Made by a program: the position numbers and the translations under genes. From Nonomuraea jabiensis (GTDB lineage Bacteria; Actinomycetota; Actinomycetes; Streptosporangiales; Streptosporangiaceae): a DNA stretch of 64,000 nucleotides. Below, piece after piece: positions 54,576 to 63,284 of the stretch (position 1 is the stretch's first letter; every line of letters begins with the position of its first letter). The stretch covers positions 5,406,501 through 5,470,500 of the forward strand of contig NZ_JACHMB010000001.1 in assembly GCF_014204795.1 (NCBI RefSeq), read 5' to 3'. The notes beneath the pieces were generated by a model. The model was not told where the DNA came from and did not search any database. It saw only the letters and a list, made by a program, of their open reading frames with translations.

Positions 54576-55885
54576 GTACCACCACGTTGCACCCCGGCCG
54601 GGACGGGGCCGGGGTGGTGAGGCGCACCGTCCTCCCAGGTGGGCTGCGCGTGGTGACCGAGACCATGCCGACCGTGCGTAGCGTCGCGGTCGGCATGTGG
54701 GTCGGCATCGGCTCGCGTGACGAGGCCCCCGAGCACATGGGGGCCACCCACTTCCTCGAACACCTGCTGTTCAAGGGCACCCCCACGCGCGACGCCATGG
54801 AGATCTCCGCCTCCATCGAGGGCATCGGCGGTGAGATCAACGCCTTCACCGCCAAGGAGTACACGTGCTACTACGCACGCGTGCTCGACGAGGACCTGCC
54901 GGTCGCGGTCGACGTGCTGGCCGACGTGGTGACCAGCTCGCTGGTGACCGAGGAGGACGTCGAGTCCGAGCGCGGCGTGATCCTCGAAGAGATCGCCATG
55001 CACGACGACGACCCTTCTGACGTGGTGCACGAGCAGTTCGCCGCCGCGCTCTACGGCGACTCGGCCATCGGCCGGCCCATCCTGGGCACGGTCGAGTCGA
55101 TCAACGCCCTCGGGCGCGAGCGGATCGCCGAGTACTACCACCGCTTCTACCGGCCCCGCCGCACGGTCGTGTCCGTCGCGGGCAACATCCGGCACGAAGA
55201 GGTCGTCGAGCTGGTCACCAGGGCGTACGAGCGGGCGGGCGCGCTGGGCGGCCCGGCCGAGTTCGCGCCCCCGCGCACCAGCGGTCCCGGGGCCGAGACG
55301 CGTTCCGGGGTGCGGGTGCTCGACCGGCCGACCGAGCAGGCCAACCTGGTGCTCGGCACCACCGGCCTGTCCCGTACGGACGACCGCAGGTTCGCGCTGG
55401 GCGTGCTCAACGCGGCGCTGGGCGGCGGCATGTCGTCCCGGCTCTTCCAGGAGATCAGGGAGAAGCGCGGCCTGGCCTACTCCGCCTACAGCTACACCTC
55501 CGCCTACGCCGACACCGGCCAGTTCGGGATCTACGTGGGCTGCCTGCCGTCGAAGATCGACGACGTGCTCAAGATCTGCCGGGACGAGGTGTCCAGGGTG
55601 GTGGCCGACGGCCTGAGCGCCGACGAGATCATGCGCGGCAAGGGCCAGATGCGCGGCGGGCTCGTGCTCGGCCTGGAGGACACCGGCTCGCGCATGTCGC
55701 GCATCGGCAAGAACGAGCTCGTCTACGACGAGCTGATGTCGGTGGACGAGGTGCTGGCACGCATCGAGGCGGTCACTCCCGACGAGATCGACGAGGTGGC
55801 GCGGGACGTGCTCAAGCGGCCCCTCACGCTCGCCGTGATCGGCCCGTACGGCGACAAGGACTTCGCCGAGGCCGTCCGCCCGTGA
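54572..55885 (+). CDS. M16-family metallopeptidase, processing-protease type
   Basis: The 437-residue protein has the inverted zinc motif HFLEH (about 60-64) and the downstream Glu in [15 protein letters not shown], with [16 protein letters not shown] between. A second half with the typical [21 protein letters not shown] follows. M16 peptidases of this type cut presequences in mitochondria; the bacterial substrate is unknown. There is no signal peptide, so it is cytoplasmic. GTG 54572 overlaps the pnp stop (GTGA). The pnp-M16-dapB order is conserved in actinobacteria. A terminator precedes dapB. Confidence 0.9.
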   Translation: MSTTTLHPGRDGAGVVRRTVLPGGLRVVTETMPTVRSVAVGMWVGIGSRDEAPEHMGATHFLEHLLFKGTPTRDAMEISASIEGIGGEINAFTAKEYTCYYARVLDEDLPVAVDVLADVVTSSLVTEEDVESERGVILEEIAMHDDDPSDVVHEQFAAALYGDSAIGRPILGTVESINALGRERIAEYYHRFYRPRRTVVSVAGNIRHEEVVELVTRAYERAGALGGPAEFAPPRTSGPGAETRSGVRVLDRPTEQANLVLGTTGLSRTDDRRFALGVLNAALGGGMSSRLFQEIREKRGLAYSAYSYTSAYADTGQFGIYVGCLPSKIDDVLKICRDEVSRVVADGLSADEIMRGKGQMRGGLVLGLEDTGSRMSRIGKNELVYDELMSVDEVLARIEAVTPDEIDEVARDVLKRPLTLAVIGPYGDKDFAEAVRP

Positions 55886-55890
55886 GGACG

Positions 55891-55952
55891 AACCCGCCAC
55901 ATGGGTCCTGAACGGCCACGACAGTGAGCCGGCGGTCCCATGGGCGGGTTTT
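55891..55952 (+). terminator. Long hairpin terminator after the M16 gene
   Basis: The 18-nt left arm (55891-55908) pairs with 55934-55950 with one bulged base and one mismatch; TTTTCCC follows directly. It ends the pnp-M16 transcript; the dapB -10 box (TATAGG, 55961) lies just beyond. Confidence 0.8.
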
Positions 55953-55965
55953 CCCGCTGGTATAG

Positions 55966-56712
<747 letters not shown>

Positions 56713-56740
56713 CGCTCCCTGACCTCGACAGGGGGCCGCA

Positions 56741-56812
56741 CACGACGTGCCCACAACCGTACGGTCGTGGGCACGTCGTGAGGAGAGGGCCCCGGCTCCG
56801 CACAGCCGGGCC
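56741..56812 (+). terminator. Two consecutive large hairpins after dapB
   Basis: The first is a 40-nt inverted repeat (56741-56780) whose two 20-nt halves pair with one mismatch and no loop other than the central pair. The second pairs GCCCCGGCT (56789-56797) with AGCCGGGCC (56804-56812), one bulge, followed by TTACG. Confidence 0.85.
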
Positions 56813-56875
56813 TTACGATCATCAACATTAAAATATGAGCGGCGGGATCCGGCTCCACCATGAGATCGTGTCGGC

Positions 56876-57349
56876 ATGGTGCGATGGGCCGAGGCGGATG
56901 AGCTCTCCGGGCTGACCGCGATCGAGCTGGCGGCGGACAGGCTCTTCGAGCAGGTGGACATCGTCTTCCCGCCCGGCACCACCATGATCGAAGAGGTCGA
57001 CGACCCCCTCAGGGTGCTGGTCGAGGGGACGCCTCCCACGGGGTTCGCGCTGATCGGGTGGGTGGACGGCAACCTGCACCTGGAACAGCTCGCCGTGCGT
57101 CCCGACCACATGCGCCAGGGCATCGGCGGGCGGCTGGTCGCGGCGGTGCTCGACCACGCGCGGGCCGCCGGGGCGCCTGCCGTGACCCTGACGACCTACC
57201 GCGACGTGCCCTGGAACGCGCCGTGGTACGCGCGGCACGGCTTCTCGGTGCTGGCCGAGGAGGAGTGGGGCCCGGAGCTGCGCGCGCTGGTGGAGCACGA
57301 GCGGGAGCTGGGCATCGAGCTCGCGCCCCGCGTGGTGATGCGCCACTAG
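56876..57349 (+). CDS. GNAT-family N-acetyltransferase
   Basis: The 157-residue protein has the GNAT acetyl-CoA motif LEQLAVRPDHMRQGIGGRLV (Q/R-x-x-G-x-G) and APAVTLTTYRDVPWNAPWYARHGFSVL near the end. The start MVRWAEADELSGLTAIELAAD is typical of a group of small actinobacterial acetyltransferases. The acceptor is unknown. It is monocistronic and preceded by AT-rich DNA (ACATTAAAATATG) containing a possible promoter. The next gene, AAC(3), is on the opposite strand and convergent. Confidence 0.85.
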   Translation: MVRWAEADELSGLTAIELAADRLFEQVDIVFPPGTTMIEEVDDPLRVLVEGTPPTGFALIGWVDGNLHLEQLAVRPDHMRQGIGGRLVAAVLDHARAAGAPAVTLTTYRDVPWNAPWYARHGFSVLAEEEWGPELRALVEHERELGIELAPRVVMRH

Positions 57350-57411
57350 CCTCGCAGGCCGGGCTCGGGGAGGTGTCGCGCGCCCGGGCGCCGTGGTCAG
57401 CGGCGCCGTGG

Positions 57412-58203
57412 TCAGGGGTGCGGTGCGCGGTTGGTGGCGAACCAGGCGGCGGCGTAGTCGACGGCGGCGGTCAGCGGGAACAACCGGGCCCGCGCCGCGC
57501 CGACCGGCCCGCACCGTACGCCCACGGCCCGCTCGAAGTCGGCCCCCAGGCGCGCGAAGTCGCTGTCGTCCACGTGCACGTCCTCGAACTCGCACCACGC
57601 CCGCCCCTCCCCGTCGTCCACCACGGCGCGGTAGCTGCGGCGCGGCGGGTCGGGGTGGTAGCGGTATTCGGCCAGGTGGAACGCGGTGCACTTGTCGTAG
57701 CCGACGCCGAGCAGCAGGACGAGGGCGCCGGCCTCGTAGAGCCGGGCGAGCGGTGAGCGCTCGCCGAGCAGGCAGTCTCGCGCGTGCCCGTCGATGATCG
57801 CCGCTGAGTGCGGCCCGACGGCGGCGAAGGACGTCTGGGGATGGGCGCTGCGCCGCGCTCCGGGCAGAGTGCGCACGTGCTCGGCGATCACGCCCATCAG
57901 ATTGGACGGGGTGGAGGCGGGGGCGTAGGCCGGCATGCGCGAGCGGTGGCCGGCGATCTCGTCGGCGCTCATGCCCGCCACGGCAGCCCGGTAGATCGGC
58001 GAGGTGTCGGAGTTGGCCGAGGTGCCGGTGGGCACCGCGAGCGTGCCGTGCGGCCCCAGCGACTCCCTGAGCGCCGCGACCACCGTGTGCTCCCCGCCCT
58101 CGACCCAGCCGATGCTGCTGAGTGAGGAGTGCAGCAGCACGACCTGCCCCGGCTCGACGCCCAGAGCGGAGAAATCCCGACTTATGCGGGCATAATTCAC
58201 CAT
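57412..58203 (-). CDS. AAC(3)-family aminoglycoside N3-acetyltransferase homologue
   Basis: The 263-residue protein fits the AAC(3) family (antibiotic_NAT): VVLLHSSLSSIGWVEGGEHTVV, GTLAVPTGTSANSD, AHPQTSFAAVGPHSAAI and LGVGYDKCTAFHLAEYR. It could acetylate the 3-amino group of 2-deoxystreptamine antibiotics; many actinomycete homologues have other natural roles, so resistance is not implied. ATG 58203 is chosen because the longer GTG 58221 frame adds only six residues. It is convergent with the GNAT gene and shares a strand with the deaminase gene 66 nt away. Confidence 0.82.
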   Translation of the reverse strand: MVNYARISRDFSALGVEPGQVVLLHSSLSSIGWVEGGEHTVVAALRESLGPHGTLAVPTGTSANSDTSPIYRAAVAGMSADEIAGHRSRMPAYAPASTPSNLMGVIAEHVRTLPGARRSAHPQTSFAAVGPHSAAIIDGHARDCLLGERSPLARLYEAGALVLLLGVGYDKCTAFHLAEYRYHPDPPRRSYRAVVDDGEGRAWCEFEDVHVDDSDFARLGADFERAVGVRCGPVGAARARLFPLTAAVDYAAAWFATNRAPHP

Positions 58204-58269
58204 GATCTTCTGACCGGGCACCGCGTCAGCTTAACCTCCGCGTCCCATTGGCGGGCGCGTCCTTCGCGG

Positions 58270-59280
58270 TTATCGAACGGCGGTGGCGAGGTAGGCGTCC
58301 ACCTCGGCCAGATAGGCGTCCTTGAGGTGCCGGGGGAGCCAGGTGATCTCGAAGGCGTTCCGTTCGAGCTGGGCCAGCTCCTCGTGGGTGAGCTGGAGCG
58401 CGCCCTGCAGCGCCTCGAGGTTCTCCCCGACGTAACCAGCGAAATAGGCGGGGTCGTCGGAGTTGATCGTCACCCGCACGCCCAGGTCCATCAGCTTGCG
58501 GATGGCCTCGGACTTCATCGAGTCGGTGACGTAGCCGTTGGAGATCGGGCAGCAGGTCAGCCCCATGCCGCGCTCCAGGACGACCTCCACGAGCCGCTGG
58601 TCCTCCAGGATGTTGACGCCGTGGTCGACGCGGTTGACGCCGATGTCCTCGACGGCCTGGCGGATGTGCTCGATCGAGTTCTCCTGGTCGACGTCGCAGT
58701 GCATGGTCAGCAGGTAGCCCTCCTGCCGGGCGCGCTCGTACACCGCCGCGAACTTGACCGGCGGGTTGCCCTTCTCGTCGGAGTCGAGCCCAACCCCCGC
58801 GATCCACTCCTTGTACGGCAGCGACTCCAGCAGCGTCGCCATCGCGTATTCGGCCTGGAAGTCACGCAGGAAGCACATGATGAGCTGCGCCCGCACCCCG
58901 AGCCGCGCCTCCGCGTCCATCAGCGCCCGCCGCAGCCCGCGGATCACCACGTCGAACGGCACGCCGCGCGAGGTGTGGGCCTGCGGGTCGAAGAAGATCT
59001 CGGCGTAGCGGACGTTCTGCTCGGCGGCCTTGCGCAGGTAGGCCATGGCCAGGTCGTAGAAGTCGGGCTCGGTGCGCAGGACCTGCATGCCCTCGTAGTA
59101 GACCTTGAGGAAGGACGGCAGGCTGTCGAAGGCGTAGGCGGCCCGCATCTCCTCCACGGATGAGTACGGCAGCTCCAGGCCGTTACGCCCGGCCAGCTCG
59201 AACTTGAGCTCGGGCTCCAGCGTGCCCTCGATGTGCAGGTGCAGCTCGCACTTGGGCAGCCCCGCGATGAAGTCCTTCAC
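58270..59280 (-). CDS. Adenosine/adenine deaminase-family amidohydrolase
   Basis: The 336-residue TIM-barrel amidohydrolase has the metal site LHLHIEGTLEPEL, HGVNILED, and the NSDDPAYFAGY motif, which is typical of adenine deaminases. The usual catalytic HAGEE segment is replaced by MHCDVDQENSIEH, so the acid residue (Glu) is in an unusual context and the substrate is not certain. Adenine, adenosine and 6-aminodeoxyfutalosine are candidates. The next gene is menA, but MenA belongs to the chorismate pathway, so the futalosine option is weaker. It starts 10 nt before menA's end in the other direction and on the same strand. Confidence 0.82.
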   Translation of the reverse strand: MKDFIAGLPKCELHLHIEGTLEPELKFELAGRNGLELPYSSVEEMRAAYAFDSLPSFLKVYYEGMQVLRTEPDFYDLAMAYLRKAAEQNVRYAEIFFDPQAHTSRGVPFDVVIRGLRRALMDAEARLGVRAQLIMCFLRDFQAEYAMATLLESLPYKEWIAGVGLDSDEKGNPPVKFAAVYERARQEGYLLTMHCDVDQENSIEHIRQAVEDIGVNRVDHGVNILEDQRLVEVVLERGMGLTCCPISNGYVTDSMKSEAIRKLMDLGVRVTINSDDPAYFAGYVGENLEALQGALQLTHEELAQLERNAFEITWLPRHLKDAYLAEVDAYLATAVR

Positions 59281-59290
59281 ACGCCCAAGC

Positions 59291-60166
59291 TTAGAAGACG
59301 AGCGCCAGCCCCACGGCGAACAGGAGCCCGTACGCCATCTGCAGCTTGCCCGTCTGCTGCAGCACCGCGATCAGCGCGGGGCCCACGGCCTTGCCCAGCA
59401 CGGTCCTGATCGGGCTGATCGCCAGCGGCGCGGCCAGCAGCACGAGCGCGGCCCACGGCGTCACCGGGACCATCGCCAGGGCCACCACGAACGGCACCAC
59501 CTGGCAGGCCACGTAGAGCGCGCGGGTGCGCTCGGCCCCCAGCACCACGGCCAGCGTGCGCTTGCCGGCCTGGCCGTCCGTGCCGACGTCCCGCAGGTTG
59601 TTGACCACGAGCATCGAGCACGAGAGCAGCCCCACCGGGATCGAGGCGAAGAACGCCGGCCAGCTCAGCGACTCCGTCTGCACATATGCCGTGCCCACCA
59701 CGGGGACGATCCCGAAGAAGACGAACACGGCTATCTCGCCCAGCCCGCGGTAGCCGTACGGGCGCTTGCCGCCGGTGTAGAACCAGGCGGCGGCGATGCA
59801 CGCCGCTCCCACCAGCAGGATCCACCACGCCCGCGTGACGACGACCAGGATCAGCCCCAGCACCGCCGCGACCGCGAAGCAGCCCAGCGCCGCGACCAGC
59901 ACGTCACGCGGGCTCGCCGCCCGCGAGCCCACCAGCCGCATCGGGCCGACCCGCTGGTCGTCGGTGCCGCGGACGCCGTCGCTGTAGTCGTTGGCGTAGT
60001 TGACGCCGATCTGCAGCGACAGCGCCACGAACAGCGCCAGGATCGCCCGCCACCACACGAAGCCGCCCTCGCCGATCGCCACGCCCGTGCCCACCATGAC
60101 GGGCACGACGGCGTTCGGGAGGGTACGCGGGCGCGCGCCCGCGATCCACTGGCCAGGGGTTGCCAT
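59291..60166 (-). CDS. menA: MenA, 1,4-dihydroxy-2-naphthoate prenyltransferase
   Basis: The 291-residue UbiA-superfamily protein has eight or nine hydrophobic helices, the start WIAGARPRTLPNAVVPVMVG, the Mg-prenyl diphosphate motif NYANDYSDGVRGTDDQRVGP (first Asp-rich) and NNLRDVGTDGQAGKRTLAV (second). MenA adds the polyprenyl chain in menaquinone synthesis at the membrane. ATG 60166 is the start. The deaminase gene follows after 10 nt and may be co-transcribed. The GNAT gene upstream starts in the same direction and ends 16 nt before. Confidence 0.93.
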   Translation of the reverse strand: MATPGQWIAGARPRTLPNAVVPVMVGTGVAIGEGGFVWWRAILALFVALSLQIGVNYANDYSDGVRGTDDQRVGPMRLVGSRAASPRDVLVAALGCFAVAAVLGLILVVVTRAWWILLVGAACIAAAWFYTGGKRPYGYRGLGEIAVFVFFGIVPVVGTAYVQTESLSWPAFFASIPVGLLSCSMLVVNNLRDVGTDGQAGKRTLAVVLGAERTRALYVACQVVPFVVALAMVPVTPWAALVLLAAPLAISPIRTVLGKAVGPALIAVLQQTGKLQMAYGLLFAVGLALVF

Positions 60167-60182
60167 GTCTGTCGTTCGTCCT

Positions 60183-60791
60183 CTAGCTGATGTCCGTCGT
60201 GAGCCTGATCATCCGGATCGGACGGCCCATGTCGAGCACGCGCTCGGCCATGTCCTCGCCCCAGCCGGCCGACTCCAGGAAGCCCAGCACCGCGTAGTTG
60301 TCGGCGAACACCCAGGTGACGATCTGCCGGAAGCCGTCCTCGCGCAGGTAGTCGACGGTCGCGTTGAGCAGCCGGCTGCCGTGGCCCCGGCGTACGAAAT
60401 CGGGGTCGACCAGCAGCGTCAGCATCTCGGCCACCACAGTGGGGTCGAGGTCGGGATCCTCCGCGGGAGCATGCGAGGCCAGCCCGACCACGCGCTCACC
60501 ACCACGAGGGGTCGTCAGCGCGGCGCTGCCGCCCGCGCCCAGGGCGGGGAAGCCCTCGGTGTCGAGGATGGTCTCCACCGCCACCAGCACCCGGTGCCTG
60601 GGGGTGGGCGGGGCCACGATCGCCTCGTCCCACTGGCGCAGCCACATCTTCTCGGCCGCCGCGCCTGTCATCTGCTCGAGTGGCCCCTCGGGGAGGAAGT
60701 CCCGATAGCCGTAGCGCCAGGCGCGGATCTGAGTATTCGCAACCTGGAGCACATCCTCGCGCCGGGCCGCCCGGACGCCTACGTCTGCCAT
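60183..60791 (-). CDS. GNAT-family N-acetyltransferase
   Basis: The 202-residue protein starts MADVGVRAARREDVLQVANTQI and has VAEMLTLLVDPDFVRRGHGSRLLNA (Q/R-x-x-G-x-G loop) and ADNYAVLGFLESAGWGED near the end. These are GNAT features. ATG 60791 is chosen with AAGGAG about 9 nt upstream; the longer frame from 60827 lacks support. The acceptor is unknown. It is upstream of menA on the same strand with 16 nt between, so it probably leads the GNAT-menA-deaminase operon. Confidence 0.85.
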   Translation of the reverse strand: MADVGVRAARREDVLQVANTQIRAWRYGYRDFLPEGPLEQMTGAAAEKMWLRQWDEAIVAPPTPRHRVLVAVETILDTEGFPALGAGGSAALTTPRGGERVVGLASHAPAEDPDLDPTVVAEMLTLLVDPDFVRRGHGSRLLNATVDYLREDGFRQIVTWVFADNYAVLGFLESAGWGEDMAERVLDMGRPIRMIRLTTDIS

Positions 60792-60909
60792 CTCGGCCCG
60801 CTCCTTCGCCTGCCGTTCGTGCCACAAGGCACGAGTTACACCGTATCGGTGTTTGACCCTTGGAGACGACGCGAACCCCTCTTCGGAGCCGATCTCGCCC
60901 AGAGCTTCC

Positions 60910-62316
60910 TCAGCCGGTCCGCGTCGCCTCAGCCGACGCCCGGGCGAGTCGTCGCACCCCCTCGTGCAACTCGGCCAGATGGGCGGCGGCGATGTGCGTC
61001 ACGCGGATCCTCGGCCCCGGCGGCTCCGACGGGTAGTACAGCCTGCCCGGGCTCACCAGCGCGCCGTTCCGCCTGGCGGCCTCGACCAGCGCGTTCTCGT
61101 CGATCTCGGCGGGCAGGCGCACCCACAGGTGCATCCCGCCGATGGGCAGCAGGTGCACCTCCGCCCGCGGCATGTGGGTGGCGAGCGCGGCCGCGAGGGC
61201 GTCGCGCCTGGTCCTGATCTCGCTGTGCACGGCCGCCAGATGCCGCTGCCAGGCCGGCGACCCCACGAACTCCAGCGCCGTCTCCTGCAGCGGCCGCGCC
61301 ACGAAGAACGACTCCACGAGCTGGCTCGCCCGCAGCCGGTGCGCGGCGGGCCCCCTGGCGATCACGGCCGCCACCCGCATGCTCGGCGACAGGATCTTCG
61401 TCAGCGACCTCACGTGGACGACGGTGCCGTGCTGGTCCATGGAGGCCAGGGACGCCGGCGCCTGCTCGGTCAGGTAGCGCGCGAAGTCGTCCTCGACCAC
61501 GAACGCCCCCGCCGCCCTGGCCACCTGGAGCACCTGCTCCCTGCGCTCCACCGGCAGGGTGGCCCCCGTCGGGTTCTGCAGGGTGGGCTGGCAGAAGAAG
61601 ACCCTTGCGCCCGTGACGGCGAACGCCTCGGCCAGCAGCTCGGGACGTACGCCGTCCCGGTTGACGGGCACGGCCGTGGGCCGCAGCCCGGCCGCCCTGG
61701 CCGCCGCGAGCGCGCCCGGGTAAGTGGGCGTCTCGACCAGCACCGGCGTGCCCGGAGCCGCCAGCGCCCGGAACGCATGAGTCAGCGCCGCCTGGCCCCC
61801 GCTCACGATCAGCGCGTCGGCGGCGGTCACGTCGCCCCCGGTCTGCCTGGCGAACCACCCGCGCAGCTCCTGAAGCCCCGCCAGGGGCGGCATGGCCCAC
61901 GCGTCCGGCCTGCGTACCGCCCGCGCCGCCGCGGCTCCCAGCTGCCTGTCCGGCCGCAGGCCCGCCGGCAGATACCCGCCGGTGAGGGGTACGACCCCTT
62001 CGGCCGCCGCCCCCAGCAGCGTCGCCACGGGCTCCTCGTCGACCACCCGGTCCCCGAGCGCGACGGTCTGCCATGAGAGATCGACCGCCTCCTGCGCGGC
62101 GGCCACCTGAGGCGTCACGAACACCCCGCTGCCGGGCCGCGCGACGACCCTGCCCTCGGCGGCCAGCTGTCCGATGGCCCTGGACACGGTGACGGGGGAG
62201 ACGTTGTGCCGCCGCATGATCTCCCGGCTGGACGGCAGCCGGGCCCCGGGCCCCACCCGGCCGGCCTCTTCGCGCAGTATCGCGGCGATCTGGGCGATAC
62301 TGCTATCGTTGTCCAT
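60910..62316 (-). CDS. MocR-type regulator (GntR HTH plus aminotransferase fold)
   Basis: The 468-residue protein has an N-terminal winged helix (SSIAQIAAILREEAGRVGPG, LPSSREIMRRHNVSPVTVSRAI, about residues 5-70) and a class I aminotransferase-like domain: LIVSGGQAALTHAFRAL, LVETPTYPGALAA, QPTLQNPTGATLP and the PLP Lys in HVRSLTKILSPSMRVA. MocR proteins bind PLP and usually regulate a neighbouring divergent gene. Here the ATG (62316-62314) overlaps the ATG of the divergent EamA exporter (62315-62317). TATTCT (62330-62325, reverse strand) lies 8 nt before the start, so a leaderless message is likely. Confidence 0.9.
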   Translation of the reverse strand: MDNDSSIAQIAAILREEAGRVGPGARLPSSREIMRRHNVSPVTVSRAIGQLAAEGRVVARPGSGVFVTPQVAAAQEAVDLSWQTVALGDRVVDEEPVATLLGAAAEGVVPLTGGYLPAGLRPDRQLGAAAARAVRRPDAWAMPPLAGLQELRGWFARQTGGDVTAADALIVSGGQAALTHAFRALAAPGTPVLVETPTYPGALAAARAAGLRPTAVPVNRDGVRPELLAEAFAVTGARVFFCQPTLQNPTGATLPVERREQVLQVARAAGAFVVEDDFARYLTEQAPASLASMDQHGTVVHVRSLTKILSPSMRVAAVIARGPAAHRLRASQLVESFFVARPLQETALEFVGSPAWQRHLAAVHSEIRTRRDALAAALATHMPRAEVHLLPIGGMHLWVRLPAEIDENALVEAARRNGALVSPGRLYYPSEPPGPRIRVTHIAAAHLAELHEGVRRLARASAEATRTG

Positions 62317-62330
62317 GAAGAGACAGAATA
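62304..62330. promoter_or_regulatory. Overlapping divergent promoters of mocR and the DMT exporter
   Basis: TATCGT (62304-62309) precedes ATG 62315 on the plus strand by 5 nt; TATTCT (62330-62325, reverse strand) precedes ATG 62316 by 8 nt. Both starts share the same CATG, so each -10 box lies inside the other gene's coding sequence. Confidence 0.65.
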
Positions 62331-63238
62331 GCGCTACTGCCCCCGATGGAGTAGCACTCCCTCCCGTCCTGGATCGCGCCGCGCAGGGCACGTCCCTGGC
62401 CTTCCTGGGCGTTCTGGCCTTCTCCGGGTCCTTTCCCGCCACCGTGTACGCCATGGAGGGCTTCCATCCGTGGCTGGTGGCGATCGGCCGTGCCGCCATA
62501 GCCGGATTTCTCGCGCTTCTTTGCCTTAAAGTCGCAAAAATCGCGATAATTCCGGCAAGGCGTGATTGGACGTCGTATGCCCTCATCTCTCTGGGCGTGG
62601 TGTTCGGGTTTCCCGTCTTCAGCGGCCTGGCTCTGGCGCTGGGCGCCAGCACGTCGCACGCCGCCGTCGTGATAGCCCTCCTCCCGGCCGCCACCGCCGC
62701 CTGCGCCGTCCTCAGGGCGGGGGAACGTCCCCGTCCCCTCTTCTGGGTGGCCTGCGCCGCGGGCGCCCTGGCCATCACGGCCTTCACCCTCACCCAGAAC
62801 CAGGGCCTGCCCACCTGGCCCGACCTGCTCCTGGTGGGCGCGCTGCTGTCGGCCGCGATCGGCTACACGGAGGGTGGCCGGCTGTCCAGGCGGACCCCGG
62901 GCTGGCAGGTCATCTCCCACACCCTCGTCCTCTCCCTGCCCCTCACCGTCCCCCTGACCGTGGGGCTGGCCCTCCTCACGCCCATCACCCCGACTCCCGC
63001 CGCGATGGCGGGCTTCGCGTACGTGTCGCTGATCTCGATGTTCCTCGGCTTCATCCCCTGGTACGCGGGCCTGGCCCGGGGCGGCATCGCCAGGGCCGGG
63101 CAGACGCAGCTCACCCAGCCCCTCCTGACCCTGCTGTGGGCCTGGTTCCTGATGGGGGAGCGGTTCGGGCCGGCCACGGTGGCCGCCGCGCTGGCCGTGC
63201 TCGTGTGCGTGGCCGTCACTCAGCGTGCCCGTACTTGA
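62315..63238 (+). CDS. EamA/DMT-superfamily transporter
   Basis: The 307-residue protein has ten hydrophobic helices in two repeats of the EamA domain: TSLAFLGVLAFSGSFPATVY, WLVAIGRAAIAGFLALL, and a second half with LPTWPDLLLVGALLSAAIG, VISHTLVLSLPLTVPLTV and QPLLTLLWAWFLMGERFGP. Members export amino acids or other metabolites. ATG 62315 overlaps the start of the divergent MocR gene. MocR proteins often control such exporters, so the exporter is its probable target. The frame from 62174 is a shadow of the MocR gene and is rejected. Confidence 0.85.
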   Translation: MKRQNSATAPDGVALPPVLDRAAQGTSLAFLGVLAFSGSFPATVYAMEGFHPWLVAIGRAAIAGFLALLCLKVAKIAIIPARRDWTSYALISLGVVFGFPVFSGLALALGASTSHAAVVIALLPAATAACAVLRAGERPRPLFWVACAAGALAITAFTLTQNQGLPTWPDLLLVGALLSAAIGYTEGGRLSRRTPGWQVISHTLVLSLPLTVPLTVGLALLTPITPTPAAMAGFAYVSLISMFLGFIPWYAGLARGGIARAGQTQLTQPLLTLLWAWFLMGERFGPATVAAALAVLVCVAVTQRART

Positions 63239-63284
63239 AAGGCGTGACGCCTGCACGCAGGATGGGGGAGGAGGTGTCACAACA

